This document shows positions 1-9,979 of a DNA stretch of 64,000 bases, piece by piece; the first letter of the stretch is position 1, and each line of letters opens with the position of its first letter. Source of the DNA: Leptospira sp. (GTDB taxonomy: Bacteria; Spirochaetota; Leptospiria; Leptospirales; Leptospiraceae). The notes beneath the pieces were generated by a model. The model was not told the origin of the DNA, made no database searches, and saw only the letters and a program-made list of their open reading frames with translations. A program made the position numbers and the translations under genes. Location: positions 1 to 64,000 of the forward strand of contig JAACWH010000018.1 of NCBI GenBank assembly GCA_009991425.1. Reading direction: 5' to 3'.

Positions 1-473
1 GTTCCACCAACATCTGTCTTCTTAGTATGTCCCGAACCCAGACCTGGATTGAAACGAATGGAAAGTTTGTGACCTGGAAACATTTTTCCAAAATTCTCCA
101 ATTGCTTCAGCGAACAGGCATTAAAATATATTCCCTTCTCTACCAATTCCTTAAGATCCTTAGGCTCTTCTTGGGAAGTGAGTTGGATCTCTGCTGGTGT
201 AAATCCAGCTAGCAAGGCCCTATGAACCTCATAACCAGAAGATGCATCAATATGGATTCCCTTCTTTTTCATGATTTTCAAAATATTAGCATTGGGATTT
301 GCTTTGATAGCATACCGTGCAGTTAAGCCAAAAGCATTGGGAAATGCTAAGGCCTCATCGCATTTTCTTTCCAATTCCGCCTGGGAGTAGACAAAAATGG
401 GGGTACCAAAATCTTTTGCGAGATTTCTTACCTGCTCAGTAGTTAAGAATTTAAGTTTTTCTATTGATTGCAT
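1..473 (-). CDS. lysA: Diaminopimelate decarboxylase family protein (partial, runs off left edge)
   Basis: Reading the minus strand from an ATG at 473 gives 157 codons with no stop before the window edge, so the C-terminal part is missing. The visible part is the start of a fold-III PLP decarboxylase barrel. It includes the PLP-lysine motif YAIKANPN (lysine 57), the stretch HIDASSGYE, and RFNPGLGSGH near the edge, which resembles the glycine-rich region of diaminopimelate decarboxylases. The family makes L-lysine from meso-diaminopimelate by decarboxylation. dapL elsewhere in the window makes the precursor, which favours LysA over ornithine or carboxynorspermidine decarboxylase, but the specificity residues lie outside the window. 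It is divergent from the phospholipase-like gene, with 59 bp between starts. Confidence 0.8.
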   Translation of the reverse strand, partial: MQSIEKLKFLTTEQVRNLAKDFGTPIFVYSQAELERKCDEALAFPNAFGLTARYAIKANPNANILKIMKKKGIHIDASSGYEVHRALLAGFTPAEIQLTSQEEPKDLKELVEKGIYFNACSLKQLENFGKMFPGHKLSIRFNPGLGSGHTKKTDVGG

Positions 474-532
474 AGTCCTTCCAAAAACTAATAGAGTATC
501 AGCTCAGAATTTTGAAAGGGATTTTCTCATTT

Positions 533-1606
533 ATGTCTGGAAAAATCACCCATATTGAATCTCTCAACCAAGTGATCAAACATTTGGAGCATGGGAGTTC
601 TACACAAAGGAAGATTTCGCAACTTCTAAAACGCGAAGAGGTCAGAAACTATGCCAATTTAGGTTCTGTGGCTCCCGATATGTTCTACTTCTATCATGTT
701 CTTACTCCCAAGAAAACTAGAAAATCCAGTATTTGGGGAGATCGTTCCCACCATGAAAAGGTAGCAGATCTTGTTTTGAATTTTTTAGATAGAGTTGCGG
801 ATTCAGAAGACTCGCTTTATCGAGATAGAAATTTTGCATTCACACTTGGTTACCTCTGCCACTGCGTGGTAGACATCATCACACATCCTTATATTTTTTA
901 TATCTCAGGAGATTACTACAATGTAGATCCTAAGGTAGCCTACAATGCACAGCTTTCTCATATGCGTGTGGAATATGGTTTGGATTCTTTTCTAATCCAC
1001 CATCGCTGGGGCATGACTGCAAAAGAATATGATTTTCCGCAACACGTTGATATTCTCATTCGTTCAGGAAAGTCTCGGAAGAAAATGGATCCCATGCTTT
1101 GGAAATTTTGGGTAGATACTCTGCAAGAAACTTTCCCCCAAGAATTCAAAAGAGATTATATTGGAGCACAAAATAAAATCTACCCTGGTGATATTCTGAA
1201 TGAATCCTACCAAGGTTTCTTTCAAATGAGTAAGATTGTAGACTCTCGCAGTATGTTCGTTAGAGGTTTTTTGAAATTTGTAGATAAAATCACATTCAAA
1301 AAAGCTAATTCTTCTGTTCTCCTACTTCCACTTAAAGAAAACATTGATCCCCGTATTATGAATGAAGAAAAAAGAGAATGGTCTTACCCCGCTCTTCCTT
1401 CCAAAAAATCTAATGAAACTTTTATTGAACTCTTAAATTCTGCGGTAAGCCTATCCAAAGATATGCTTACCCTTGCTTATGAATATGTAGAATCACCATC
1501 TAAGAAAAATCGAGAGAATCTATATGAAAAATTCTCAGGCTACAATCTTGACACAGGACTCAAAGAAGGCATCCACCAGATGAAAGAGTTCGCTCCCCTA
1601 GGATAA
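533..1606 (+). CDS. Zinc-dependent phospholipase C-like protein
   Basis: The protein of 357 residues resembles the zinc-dependent phospholipase C/S1-P1 nuclease-like family (PF00882). Likely metal ligands are the early His in GKITH, the Asp in LGSVAPD, the HH in RSHHEK, and the GYLCHCVVDIITHP segment that matches the family pattern GxxxHxxxDxxxHP. No signal peptide is visible, so it is probably cytoplasmic, unlike secreted clostridial toxins; a real lipase role is unproven. I chose the ATG at 533, preceded by GAAAGGG, over an in-frame TTG at 512. The gene ends 3 bp before the PBP start, so the two are probably co-transcribed. Confidence 0.7.
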   Translation: MSGKITHIESLNQVIKHLEHGSSTQRKISQLLKREEVRNYANLGSVAPDMFYFYHVLTPKKTRKSSIWGDRSHHEKVADLVLNFLDRVADSEDSLYRDRNFAFTLGYLCHCVVDIITHPYIFYISGDYYNVDPKVAYNAQLSHMRVEYGLDSFLIHHRWGMTAKEYDFPQHVDILIRSGKSRKKMDPMLWKFWVDTLQETFPQEFKRDYIGAQNKIYPGDILNESYQGFFQMSKIVDSRSMFVRGFLKFVDKITFKKANSSVLLLPLKENIDPRIMNEEKREWSYPALPSKKSNETFIELLNSAVSLSKDMLTLAYEYVESPSKKNRENLYEKFSGYNLDTGLKEGIHQMKEFAPLG

Positions 1607-1609
1607 TCC

Positions 1610-4111
1610 ATGAAAAAAGAACCAGTCGCATTAATTTCTCGTTATATTATTGTTAAATACCGAGATCTACTTTCTAAAACAATCCAAGATGGCAAAAGCA
1701 TTTATCGATTGCTTTTTATTTTGGGTTTTTGTGTTTTCTTTAATATTCTTTTCATCATAGCAAGTCCCAATGATTTCTTCCGCATGAACCGTGCCTTAAA
1801 ATTCGATGAACCATCGATTCTCTATGGCGTGAATACCAAAGGAGAATTCGAACCCATAGCAGAGTTTTATAGATTTTCCCGAATCATCACAAGACTGCAA
1901 GATCTACCCAAAGAAGACCCTGCACTTTCACCGCATACAATGAATAAGGTGATCCAATGTTTTGTATCCAGTGAAGACAATGATTTCTTTGAACATAAAG
2001 GAATTGATCCTAGAGGGATTTTCAGAGCATTCTTTGTCAATATTATTGCAGGTAGAATCAAAGAAGGGGCATCAACTATCACCCAACAGGTGGCAAGGCT
2101 AAAGTTTCTCAACCAAGAAAGAACTATAGCTCGTAAAGCAAGAGAGGCTTGGCTTGCCTTACTGCTTGAATCCACCTTTTCCAAAGAAACCATCATGGAG
2201 AGTTATCTGAATGAGATTCCTCTAGGACATGGAACGATTGGTGTGGGAGCAGCTGCAAGATTTTACTTTCGAAAGGAACTAAAAGATCTCAGTTGGGGTG
2301 AGGCAGCACTGCTATCCAGTCTCACAACTCGTCCGACACAATTCTCACCCTTAGTGAATCCCAAAGAATCTTTGGCAAAGGTACGAATTGTATTCCGTAG
2401 ATTGGTTGAAAATGGTCGTATGGATGTGAAGACTGCCGAATTAGAATATGAGAATTTTATTGAATACTACCAAATACTCAACCGAAGCCCTAATGATTCC
2501 GCATTTTCCGATAGGTTGAACCGCTTCCCTTATGTAACTGAATATGTTCGTAAAAAATTACTCAGCAGTCTTGGTGCGAACAAATTGTACAACGGTGGAT
2601 TGAAAATTTATTCTACCATTCATATCCAACACCAACAAGAGGCTGAAAAAGCACTTTATGCAACACTAAAGGCTCAGACTATTGAATCCAACCAAAGAGC
2701 TTTTCGAAAAGTAGATGCCTTCGATGACCAATACGGTTCTGTGCTAGATTTAATATCTGAAGTTAACATTACTAATCCTTATAAGTTTAAAATCTCTAGA
2801 TCAGCGAGATCCTTCCGTTCGAATTTCCAAGAGGAAATGCGTGATGAAATATCGACTTTAAATTTTCTAGTAGGACATGAAATCATAGGGGAAATTTTAG
2901 AAAATAATTTCAAAGAACAATCAACAGAAGACCATCTTCTTCCCGTGGAAGGTTCTTTGATTGCTATGCGACCTGAAACGGGTCACATAACAGCTATAGT
3001 AGGTGGTTCTGGATTTAGGTCTGATAACCAACAAATACGATCTTTCCAAGCTTACCGCCAACCAGGCTCATCTTTCAAACCTATACTTTACTCTGCTGTC
3101 TTAGAATACTTTGGAAAGAATCCAGACCCCAAGAAAAACATCACTGTCTCATCCCAATTCTTAGATTCTCCTTTGCAGTATCTGATGGAAGATGGGGATG
3201 AATGGTCACCAGAGAATTACAGCTCAGAATATTCTGGTTTCATTCTGCTCAGAGAGGCTTTAGAGCAATCCAAGAATAGTGTAGCGGTTCGAGTCTTAGA
3301 AGAAGCCGGACTATCTAAGGTTCTGCCATCCATCCAAGAAATCGTACAAGTAAATCGAACACTACCTGGAAATTATAGTATAGCTCTTGGCAGTTTTGAA
3401 CTTACACCCTTTGAACTAACGAAAATATATGCTATGTTTGCATCCAAAGGTAAATCAGTTAATCCTATATCAGTTTTATTTGTAGAAGATTCCAACGGAA
3501 ATATGGTGAAAGACTTTCGCAAAGATTTTGGCCCAGAAGATAGGAAACAAATTATTTCTCCTGAATCAGCCTTTCTCATCACAGACATGATGGCTGGCGT
3601 TGTGCAAAATGGAACAGGAAGAGCAGCCTTATCTTATGGTCTTTCTCGTCCAGCCTCAGGTAAGACTGGAACTACAAATAATTTCCGTGATGCTTGGTTT
3701 GTTGGATACACACCAGAGTTAGTTGCTAGTGTTTGGGTGGGTTATGATATTGGAACTATTTCCTTGGGACGTGGAGTAACAGGAGGCCGAGTATCTGCTT
3801 CTACCTGGGGCAGATTCATGCAAAATGCTCTACTCTTTGAACCCAAAAAAAGTTATGATTGGGGTGAGCTGAAATTAGTTAAGAAAACCATCTGTAAATC
3901 TTGTGGGCAACTTCCCGATGGAAATTGTAGAGAAACAAGAGAAGAATACTTTCATCCCAATACAGCTCCTACAGAAGTCTGTGATAACCCCCGTGGTCTC
4001 TTCTATGAGCCTAGTTCAGCTCCTGTCTACAGACCTCAACCAACTCAGAGCAATAAAAGCAAAACAAAGAAGAAAAATCTATTCCAAGGGGATGAAGAGA
4101 TACAACTCTAG
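1610..4111 (+). CDS. mrcA: Bifunctional class A penicillin-binding protein (PBP1A type)
   Basis: The 833-residue protein polymerises lipid II glycan strands and cross-links peptides at the outer face of the inner membrane. A single membrane anchor lies at about residues 33-51. The GT51 transglycosylase domain has the catalytic Glu in VSSEDNDFFEHKG (E122) and EGASTITQQ at 152-160. The transpeptidase domain shows SSFK (serine 487), SKN at 554-556 and KTG at 685-687, so all three motifs are intact. A C-terminal tail carries four to five cysteines (CKSCGQL and following) and a basic, Ser/Pro-rich end. AGGA precedes the ATG. Together with the bactofilin and M23 peptidase downstream it suggests a cell-wall growth cluster. 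The symbol reflects family, not proven orthology. Confidence 0.9.
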   Translation: MKKEPVALISRYIIVKYRDLLSKTIQDGKSIYRLLFILGFCVFFNILFIIASPNDFFRMNRALKFDEPSILYGVNTKGEFEPIAEFYRFSRIITRLQDLPKEDPALSPHTMNKVIQCFVSSEDNDFFEHKGIDPRGIFRAFFVNIIAGRIKEGASTITQQVARLKFLNQERTIARKAREAWLALLLESTFSKETIMESYLNEIPLGHGTIGVGAAARFYFRKELKDLSWGEAALLSSLTTRPTQFSPLVNPKESLAKVRIVFRRLVENGRMDVKTAELEYENFIEYYQILNRSPNDSAFSDRLNRFPYVTEYVRKKLLSSLGANKLYNGGLKIYSTIHIQHQQEAEKALYATLKAQTIESNQRAFRKVDAFDDQYGSVLDLISEVNITNPYKFKISRSARSFRSNFQEEMRDEISTLNFLVGHEIIGEILENNFKEQSTEDHLLPVEGSLIAMRPETGHITAIVGGSGFRSDNQQIRSFQAYRQPGSSFKPILYSAVLEYFGKNPDPKKNITVSSQFLDSPLQYLMEDGDEWSPENYSSEYSGFILLREALEQSKNSVAVRVLEEAGLSKVLPSIQEIVQVNRTLPGNYSIALGSFELTPFELTKIYAMFASKGKSVNPISVLFVEDSNGNMVKDFRKDFGPEDRKQIISPESAFLITDMMAGVVQNGTGRAALSYGLSRPASGKTGTTNNFRDAWFVGYTPELVASVWVGYDIGTISLGRGVTGGRVSASTWGRFMQNALLFEPKKSYDWGELKLVKKTICKSCGQLPDGNCRETREEYFHPNTAPTEVCDNPRGLFYEPSSAPVYRPQPTQSNKSKTKKKNLFQGDEEIQL

Positions 4112-4216
4112 CCCTTTTTCGAAGAAATTATGCGTTTTCCTAAAATTTAGTTGTCAGGAGAATGCGTTTTTTCCGTAATAAAGATAATATTTCAGCAGAG
4201 GCTTATCGGTTATTCT

Positions 4217-4621
4217 ATGGCACAAGGTAAAGATTCTATCAACAGCGTGATTGGACAGGGTTCTATTTTTGAAGGCAAATTTTACATTGCTGGATCTCTA
4301 AAGATAGATGGAAAATTTGAAGGTGAAATCAAGACTGATGAAGCACTTTATATTGGAGAAACTGGAAAGGTTAAGACAAATATCGCAGCAAAAGAAGTAA
4401 CTATTTCAGGTACTTTGATTGGTAATATTAAAGCAGAGAATGAAGTTCGTTTAGAAGAAACAGGAAGAATGCTGGGAGATATCCAAGCTCCTTATCTTGA
4501 TCTAGCGAAAGGTGTTGTGGCGAAAGGAAATATCACAATCACAGGTGGCCAGAAGAAAGATGTGAAAAAAATCGTGGAAGAGTCCTTCGGTGGACCAAGA
4601 CCTTTGGATGGCAAAGATTAA
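4217..4621 (+). CDS. Bactofilin (polymer-forming cytoskeletal protein)
   Basis: The 134-residue protein has the bactofilin beta-helix core: a run of short beta repeats from about residue 10 to 110 (IDGKFEGEI, ISGTLIGNI and ITITGG segments) flanked by short unstructured ends. Bactofilins assemble without nucleotides into membrane-associated filaments that position wall enzymes. The ATG at 4217 starts the conserved part (MAQGKDSINSVIGQGS); an upstream in-frame TTG at 4151 would add 22 unlikely residues. The gene lies 52 bp upstream of an M23 peptidase. That pairing is established for cell-shape systems such as Helicobacter CcmA with Csd1, and bactofilins affect helical pitch in Leptospira. Confidence 0.9.
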   Translation: MAQGKDSINSVIGQGSIFEGKFYIAGSLKIDGKFEGEIKTDEALYIGETGKVKTNIAAKEVTISGTLIGNIKAENEVRLEETGRMLGDIQAPYLDLAKGVVAKGNITITGGQKKDVKKIVEESFGGPRPLDGKD

Positions 4622-4673
4622 GCATTCAGAAATTTTCCCTAGAGGACGATCCTTTTACTAAGGATCCCATCTT

Positions 4674-5807
4674 ATGTTAATTCCCAAGAGAGAACAAACT
4701 AATTTTGGTCGTGAAGTTTTCAAAACTGGAAACTTCCGTATTATTCGTACAAGTTCATTAGACTTCCATTATTTTTTCTCCAAGCAAGATAAAATCATAC
4801 AAGGTCACATTGACCTTAGAAAGAAGAAATTTCGTCTCATTCCCCTATTCCTTACATCATTTCTCATTACATTCTTTCTTGGTTTTGGAATAGAATCAAC
4901 CAATGCAAATCTCAACCCTCCCTTGGGCAAAGAGAACGGATCTGTAGCACTTAATACAAACGAAGAAAATGATGAAACTGACAAACAAGCAAAAGCAGGA
5001 GATGAAAGATTTCTCCAAGATACAGAAGAAAAGAAAAGAGCTATTCTTTCTGCAACAGAAATTGAATCTTCTGTAGATGACAAAGCTCGTAAGCTAAAAG
5101 TTATATCCTACCGCGTGGGTCGCAATGAAACACTTTCGGAAATAGCGAACAAATTTAAAGTTAGCATAGATTCTATAGCAGGTTCATCTGGAATTCATCC
5201 AGATGATGTAATTTTCTATGGACAGATTCTTCAAATCCCCAACAAACAAGGATTACTTTATAAGTTTAAGAAAGGGGATAGTCTAGCTAAGGTCGCAGAT
5301 TTTTATAAGGTTAAAATTGAAGACGTTGTGTCTGAAAATGGCAACCAAGATTATGACTTTCTTTCCGTCGGTCAGAAATTATTTCTACCAGGTGCAGTGA
5401 TTCCTGAGCCAAAACCAAAATGGGTAAGCCCTGTGCCATCACGAGTGATAACATCGGGATTTGGTTGGAGAAAATTTCCTAAAAAGAAATTCCACGAAGC
5501 CCTAGATCTTAAAGCAAATTATGAAAATGTACATGCTGCCCGAAAGGGTCAGGTAATCTATGCTGGATGGATGGGAGGTTATGGCAATACAGTTGTAATC
5601 TTACATGACAGCGATTACAAGACATTGTATGCCCATAACTCCAAGATCTATGTGAAGCCAGGGAATTATGTTCAGACTGGACAAAAGATTTCTCGTTCCG
5701 GTTGTACGGGATATTGCTTTGGTCCTCATGTGCATTTTGAACTAATACAGAAAGGTAAAAATATCAATCCAACTAAGGTCTTAAAAGGACTTAGGTATAA
5801 GAAATAG
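4674..5807 (+). CDS. LysM-containing M23 family peptidase
   Basis: The 377-residue protein has a basic cytoplasmic start, a membrane segment at about 53-72, an acidic linker, two LysM domains at about 142-190 and 194-240, and a C-terminal M23 domain at about 250-370. Zinc and catalytic residues are intact: H274 and D278 (HEALD, with Ala in place of the usual Gly), H321 (YAHNS), and H352 and H354 (GPHVHFE). M23 enzymes cut peptidoglycan peptides; LysM binds glycan strands. The protein should therefore be an inner-membrane-anchored periplasmic endopeptidase. AAGGAT lies 8 bp before the ATG. The stop overlaps the next start by 1 base, and bactofilin is directly upstream. Confidence 0.9.
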   Translation: MLIPKREQTNFGREVFKTGNFRIIRTSSLDFHYFFSKQDKIIQGHIDLRKKKFRLIPLFLTSFLITFFLGFGIESTNANLNPPLGKENGSVALNTNEENDETDKQAKAGDERFLQDTEEKKRAILSATEIESSVDDKARKLKVISYRVGRNETLSEIANKFKVSIDSIAGSSGIHPDDVIFYGQILQIPNKQGLLYKFKKGDSLAKVADFYKVKIEDVVSENGNQDYDFLSVGQKLFLPGAVIPEPKPKWVSPVPSRVITSGFGWRKFPKKKFHEALDLKANYENVHAARKGQVIYAGWMGGYGNTVVILHDSDYKTLYAHNSKIYVKPGNYVQTGQKISRSGCTGYCFGPHVHFELIQKGKNINPTKVLKGLRYKK

Positions 5808-6937
5808 TGCAGTTTCTTTTTAGAATTTTCAAAAGAATTCACTATAGAAATATATCTTTTAGATTTTTCCTACTTTTCCTTGGACTTCTCTCCATCAACT
5901 GTCCGAAACAGCCTGAACTTTCTGAACTTCTCAACCAAAGAATCAAACAAAACTACTCAGAAACTGTAGAGTTAGATATATTTTTTGCAACACTTAGATC
6001 TCCCAAGCCCCTGTCTTCTAAGGCTTGTTCGAATGCGAATTTTTCTAATCTTCTAGGATCTGAATTGCGTTTCGGAAAATGTAAAGTAAACACGCCTAGC
6101 GAGCATTCTGTTGGCTCATTAGATAGTGCAAATACTGGATATAGAAATAAATTCTTTAGTATGCGGGAATATTCCAATTTAGACTCCGCTACCTTTTCTA
6201 AAAATCTAGGTCTATCCTCAGAAGATGATATTATAGTTTTCGTTCATGGTTTCAATGTTGGTTTTGAAGAAGCGATTTATAGAGCAGCTCAGATCAAATA
6301 CGATATGAAATACCAAGGCGACATTCTAGTCTATACCTGGCCTGCTGGCGCTGAAGACGAATCCTTTCTGAGCCAATTGTTCATGAAAGGAATTTATGAA
6401 ACCAATCTTCAAAATGCAATTAATTCCAGAGCTCATTTTAGATCTATATTAGATTCACTGGAAAAGTCTGGAAAGAAAATACATCTCATTGCTCATTCTA
6501 TGGGACACCAAGTCGTTCTTCCTGTACTTTCATCCAAATTTAAGGCTGACCAGAAGCCGTTTCTTTCTGAACTAATATTGAATGCTCCTGATTTTGATAT
6601 AAATGAATACAGAGGAATTCATTCTGATGTAGTTAATTCAGCTACCCGAGTAACACTCTACTGTTCACCAGGTGATAATGCCTTGGTTGCTAGCCAAAAG
6701 GTGAATGGAAATGCTAGAGTTGGGATGTGTGCTCGCTTTGAAGGTATGGATGTAATCAATGTCAATGAAGTAGATGATCCAGTTCTTGGGGTTGGCGGTC
6801 TAGGACATGGTTATTATTCTTCCAGACCAATTCTCACAGACATCTACCAAGTTCTATTAGGCATCAAAGTTGAGAAAAGACTCTTCATTCGTAGATCAGG
6901 TCTTGGAAATAGCGAACAGTTCGTACTTAGAAAATAG
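5807..6937 (+). CDS. Putative lipoprotein, alpha/beta hydrolase (DUF900 family)
   Basis: The 376-residue protein starts with GTG overlapping the previous TAG stop. A basic and hydrophobic leader ends in LLSINC, giving a lipidated cysteine at residue 32 by spirochaetal rules. The rest fits the DUF900 alpha/beta hydrolase family: oxyanion strand VFVHGFNVGF at about 144-153, nucleophile elbow AHSMG (serine 231), a likely acid in NAPDFD, and a His in GLGHGYY near the C-terminus. The substrate is unknown. The position behind the LysM-M23 peptidase suggests co-transcription with the envelope cluster. Confidence 0.78.
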   Translation: MQFLFRIFKRIHYRNISFRFFLLFLGLLSINCPKQPELSELLNQRIKQNYSETVELDIFFATLRSPKPLSSKACSNANFSNLLGSELRFGKCKVNTPSEHSVGSLDSANTGYRNKFFSMREYSNLDSATFSKNLGLSSEDDIIVFVHGFNVGFEEAIYRAAQIKYDMKYQGDILVYTWPAGAEDESFLSQLFMKGIYETNLQNAINSRAHFRSILDSLEKSGKKIHLIAHSMGHQVVLPVLSSKFKADQKPFLSELILNAPDFDINEYRGIHSDVVNSATRVTLYCSPGDNALVASQKVNGNARVGMCARFEGMDVINVNEVDDPVLGVGGLGHGYYSSRPILTDIYQVLLGIKVEKRLFIRRSGLGNSEQFVLRK

Positions 6938-6950
6938 AACTTTATTCATC

Positions 6951-6974
6951 GTTTTTAAATTTAAATTTAAAAAC
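6951..6974. repeat. 24-bp perfect AT-only palindrome between convergent genes
   Basis: The half-site GTTTTTAAATTT is followed directly by its exact reverse complement, between the stop of the DUF900 gene and the end of malQ. It could fold as a weak bidirectional transcription end, or be a binding or replication-related palindrome. There is no GC stem as in a classical intrinsic terminator. Confidence 0.6.
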
Positions 6975-7067
6975 TTCCTCTTCTTAAAGACAGCTTTTTA
7001 TTTTCTTTAAAAATGAGTTAATCTATTATTGGATTTTTATTAAAAATTATTAGTTTTAAATATTGAA

Positions 7068-8834
7068 TTAAGTAAGTTGGATTCGCTTTGATTTAACAAT
7101 CATCGCCTTGAGTTCTGAAGATAGCACTTTATTTTTTTCTAAATCCTCAATAGTAAAGTTAAATCTATAATTCCAATTCTTAGATTCTATAGTTCCTGGT
7201 GTATTGATCTTATGGTGATGGAAATCGTCATGGATCGCTTCTTTTCCTTCAAAAAGTAAATCATGCAATAAATGAATGCAATACAAACTGTTTGTTTCAA
7301 AACTAAACTGCAGCAGTGATTTTTGAATGAGGATTAAATCAATTGGATTATCTTTATTATTTGCTTCCTTAGCTTGTAGAAAGAAAGATTCTGCATAAGC
7401 TTTTTCCCCATCTTTCAATTCATTCAACCACCAATCCATCGCTAGGCTAGTGTCATGAGTAGAAAGAGTTGCAACTGCATTGCTACGGTATTTATCAGCA
7501 GGGATATAGGAACCATCTTCAAAAGATCTAGTCCATCGGATCACATCAATACCGAGTATTTCCTTTTCTTGTAGACTCTCTCTTACGAATCCTGGAACCG
7601 AACCAAGATCTTCTGCACAGGGAAGCATCTTTGTGAAATTAGAAAATTTTGCAAGAACCTTATCTCCCTTGCTTCTCCAATAAGTTTCATCCTCTTGTAG
7701 ATTCTGAAAAGATAATTTGAAAAGTTTTTCTTGGATTTCTTGGGGGTAGTCGTAGAAGCCAGGTTCTTTATGAAAATCCCAATGAAAGTAGTATCTTCCC
7801 TCATCCATTTGATGCAGATAACCCTTTAGTAAAAATTCATCGGGTTCTAAACCTTCTTCTTTGAAATCATTTGCTGTAACAGACTTTTGAGGATAGAAAT
7901 ACCCATAGCGAGCATTCTTTGCATGCAAGGGAATCGCCCAAATTCGATACATACCAATCACATGATCGATTCGGTATAAGTGAAAGAAGTTCTCTTGGTA
8001 TTCTAATCTTTCTTTCCAGGGTAGATAATCTAACTGCTCTAGACTCTGCCAATCTAGAACAGGGAATCCCCAGTTCTGACCAATCTCTGAAAATGCATCA
8101 GGAGGTGCTCCTGCTTGGAGATCCAAACGGAATAGTTCAGGATTCGCCCAAACATCAGCGCTGTTAGACGAAGTTAAAATAGGCATATCCCCCTTAAGAT
8201 AGATGCCCTCTTTCTCGAATAGATTCTTGGTTTCTTTTAACTGTTCAAAAGCAAGATATTGCAACCAGGCATAGAAATAAAATTCATCTTGGTGAGCAGA
8301 CTTAGTTGATTCATAGAGTTTATTGCCGAATTTATCTTTTTGTTTCCACTGCTTCCAATGTTTCGCGTCGTTTAGATTATAGAGAAGGCGAAAAGTTAAA
8401 TAGGCTTTCATCCACGTATGAGATTGGATAAAGGAATCTAGTATGGGGATGAGTTCTTTCTTTTCAAGATCGAATTTTTCTCTAAGTAGATTGATCTTAA
8501 GTTCAGTTATTTTTGTTTTATTAATTTTGTGGGTAGCAATTTTTTTCTTTCTGCTATAGACAGGTATACCCGCTAGGTGAAGAGAAATATAGAGCGGATC
8601 GATTGCAAAAGATGAAAGAGAACTGTAAGGAGATTGACCGATACCGCAATCGTTGAGTGGAAGAATCTGCAGTATGCTGAGTCCAGATTGCTTCAGCCAA
8701 GGAAGTAGAGCTCGCAGTGAATAGATGTCACCGCATTCGAAAGATTTTTCAGAAAGCAGAGACCAGAGTGCGATACAAACTCCAGCTCGCCTTGAACCAT
8801 ATTGAGGATGGTTGAGAACTAAGCTGGAGTCCAT
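7068..8834 (-). CDS. malQ: 4-alpha-glucanotransferase (amylomaltase, GH77)
   Basis: The 588-residue enzyme transfers alpha-1,4-glucan segments between chains in glycogen or maltodextrin metabolism. GH77 motifs are complete: substrate-binding SPYSSLSSFAIDP (68-80), the loop GAPPDAFSEIGQNWG (242-256), the nucleophile D290 in YRIDHVIG, acid/base E408 in CAEDLG, and the transition-state Asp 461 in LSTHDT. It starts with the core fold and lacks the extra N-terminal domains of the long MalQ forms. fbaB ends 3 bp upstream in the same direction, so both are probably one transcript. Confidence 0.93.
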   Translation of the reverse strand: MDSSLVLNHPQYGSRRAGVCIALWSLLSEKSFECGDIYSLRALLPWLKQSGLSILQILPLNDCGIGQSPYSSLSSFAIDPLYISLHLAGIPVYSRKKKIATHKINKTKITELKINLLREKFDLEKKELIPILDSFIQSHTWMKAYLTFRLLYNLNDAKHWKQWKQKDKFGNKLYESTKSAHQDEFYFYAWLQYLAFEQLKETKNLFEKEGIYLKGDMPILTSSNSADVWANPELFRLDLQAGAPPDAFSEIGQNWGFPVLDWQSLEQLDYLPWKERLEYQENFFHLYRIDHVIGMYRIWAIPLHAKNARYGYFYPQKSVTANDFKEEGLEPDEFLLKGYLHQMDEGRYYFHWDFHKEPGFYDYPQEIQEKLFKLSFQNLQEDETYWRSKGDKVLAKFSNFTKMLPCAEDLGSVPGFVRESLQEKEILGIDVIRWTRSFEDGSYIPADKYRSNAVATLSTHDTSLAMDWWLNELKDGEKAYAESFFLQAKEANNKDNPIDLILIQKSLLQFSFETNSLYCIHLLHDLLFEGKEAIHDDFHHHKINTPGTIESKNWNYRFNFTIEDLEKNKVLSSELKAMIVKSKRIQLT

Positions 8835-8837
8835 GAA

Positions 8838-9896
8838 TTAAGCTACAGTTACATCTTTAGAGAGATAGATATCTTGGATTGCATTAAGCAGAGCAATCCC
8901 GTCCTTCATAGGTTTCTGGAAAGCTTTTCTTCCAGAGATTAGTCCCTGTCCGCCTGCCCTCTTATTGATAATAGCAGTTGTTACAGCTTCTGCTAAATCA
9001 GTAGCGCCCTTAGATTCTCCACCTGAATTGATAAGCCCTGCTCTGCCCATATAGCAATTGGCTACTTGGTAACGCGTGAGATCAATTGGGTTATCAGATG
9101 TTAAATCAGTATAAACTTTTGGAGAAGTCTTACCATGTTTGGTTGCATTGTAACCACCATTCAAGGTTGGTAATTTTTGTTTAATGATATCAGCTTGGAT
9201 AGTCACACCCAAATGATTCGCCTGCCCAGTTAAGTCAGCAGCAGTATGATAATCCACACCATCCACCTTAAAGCCATTGTTTCTAGTATAGCACCATAGT
9301 ATAGTTGCCATTCCAAGTTCATGCGCTCTTTCAAATGCCATGCTTACTTCTTGGATCTGTCTTGTAGATTCAGCTGAACCAAAATAAATAGTAGCTCCCA
9401 CTGCGGTAGCTCCCATGTTCCAGGCGTCTTCTACCGAACCAAACATGATCTGGTCAAATTTATTGGGCAAGGAAAGAAATTCATTATGATTGATTTTTAC
9501 AATGAAAGGAATTTTATGCGCGTATTTTCTAGCAACCGATCCTAGTACTCCGTAAGTGGAAGCAACAGCATTGCAACCTGCTTCAATAGCGAGTTTGATT
9601 ATATTTTCTGGATCAAAGTAAATTGGATTTGGAGCGAAAGAGGCTCCCGCACTATGCTCAATTCCTTGGTCAACTGGAAGTATGGATACATATCCAGTAT
9701 TGGCAAGTCTTCCCTTTCCTAGGATGTTTTGGATGCTATTTAGGACAGGGATGGATCTATTTGTGAGTGAAAAAATGCGATCAACCCAATCGCCACCAGG
9801 AACGTGGATTTGAGATTTTGGAATTTTTGGGTTAGAAAATTTCAGTAGGTCTTCGCCCTCTTTACCCAATAGGCTTGTAATATCTTGTGTGTTCAA
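8838..9896 (-). CDS. fbaB: Class I fructose-bisphosphate aldolase, DhnA/FbaB type
   Basis: The 352-residue protein closely follows the E. coli FbaB pattern, including the C-terminal block around [18 protein letters not shown]. The Schiff-base lysine is inferred to be K239 in ADIIKQK by recalled alignment with E. coli FbaB. It interconverts fructose-1,6-bisphosphate with two triose phosphates. The start is TTG at 9896; an AAAGGAG ribosome site about 9 bases upstream decides it, and no ATG lies nearby. It is divergent from the histidine kinase gene. Confidence 0.92.
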   Translation of the reverse strand: MNTQDITSLLGKEGEDLLKFSNPKIPKSQIHVPGGDWVDRIFSLTNRSIPVLNSIQNILGKGRLANTGYVSILPVDQGIEHSAGASFAPNPIYFDPENIIKLAIEAGCNAVASTYGVLGSVARKYAHKIPFIVKINHNEFLSLPNKFDQIMFGSVEDAWNMGATAVGATIYFGSAESTRQIQEVSMAFERAHELGMATILWCYTRNNGFKVDGVDYHTAADLTGQANHLGVTIQADIIKQKLPTLNGGYNATKHGKTSPKVYTDLTSDNPIDLTRYQVANCYMGRAGLINSGGESKGATDLAEAVTTAIINKRAGGQGLISGRKAFQKPMKDGIALLNAIQDIYLSKDVTVA

Positions 9897-9979
9897 AATT
9901 GAATAACTCCTTTTCTTTTACTCTATCAAGAACCTAGCTTGCAAAATTGTCTAGGATTTTAATAATAAGAAAAGCACTG

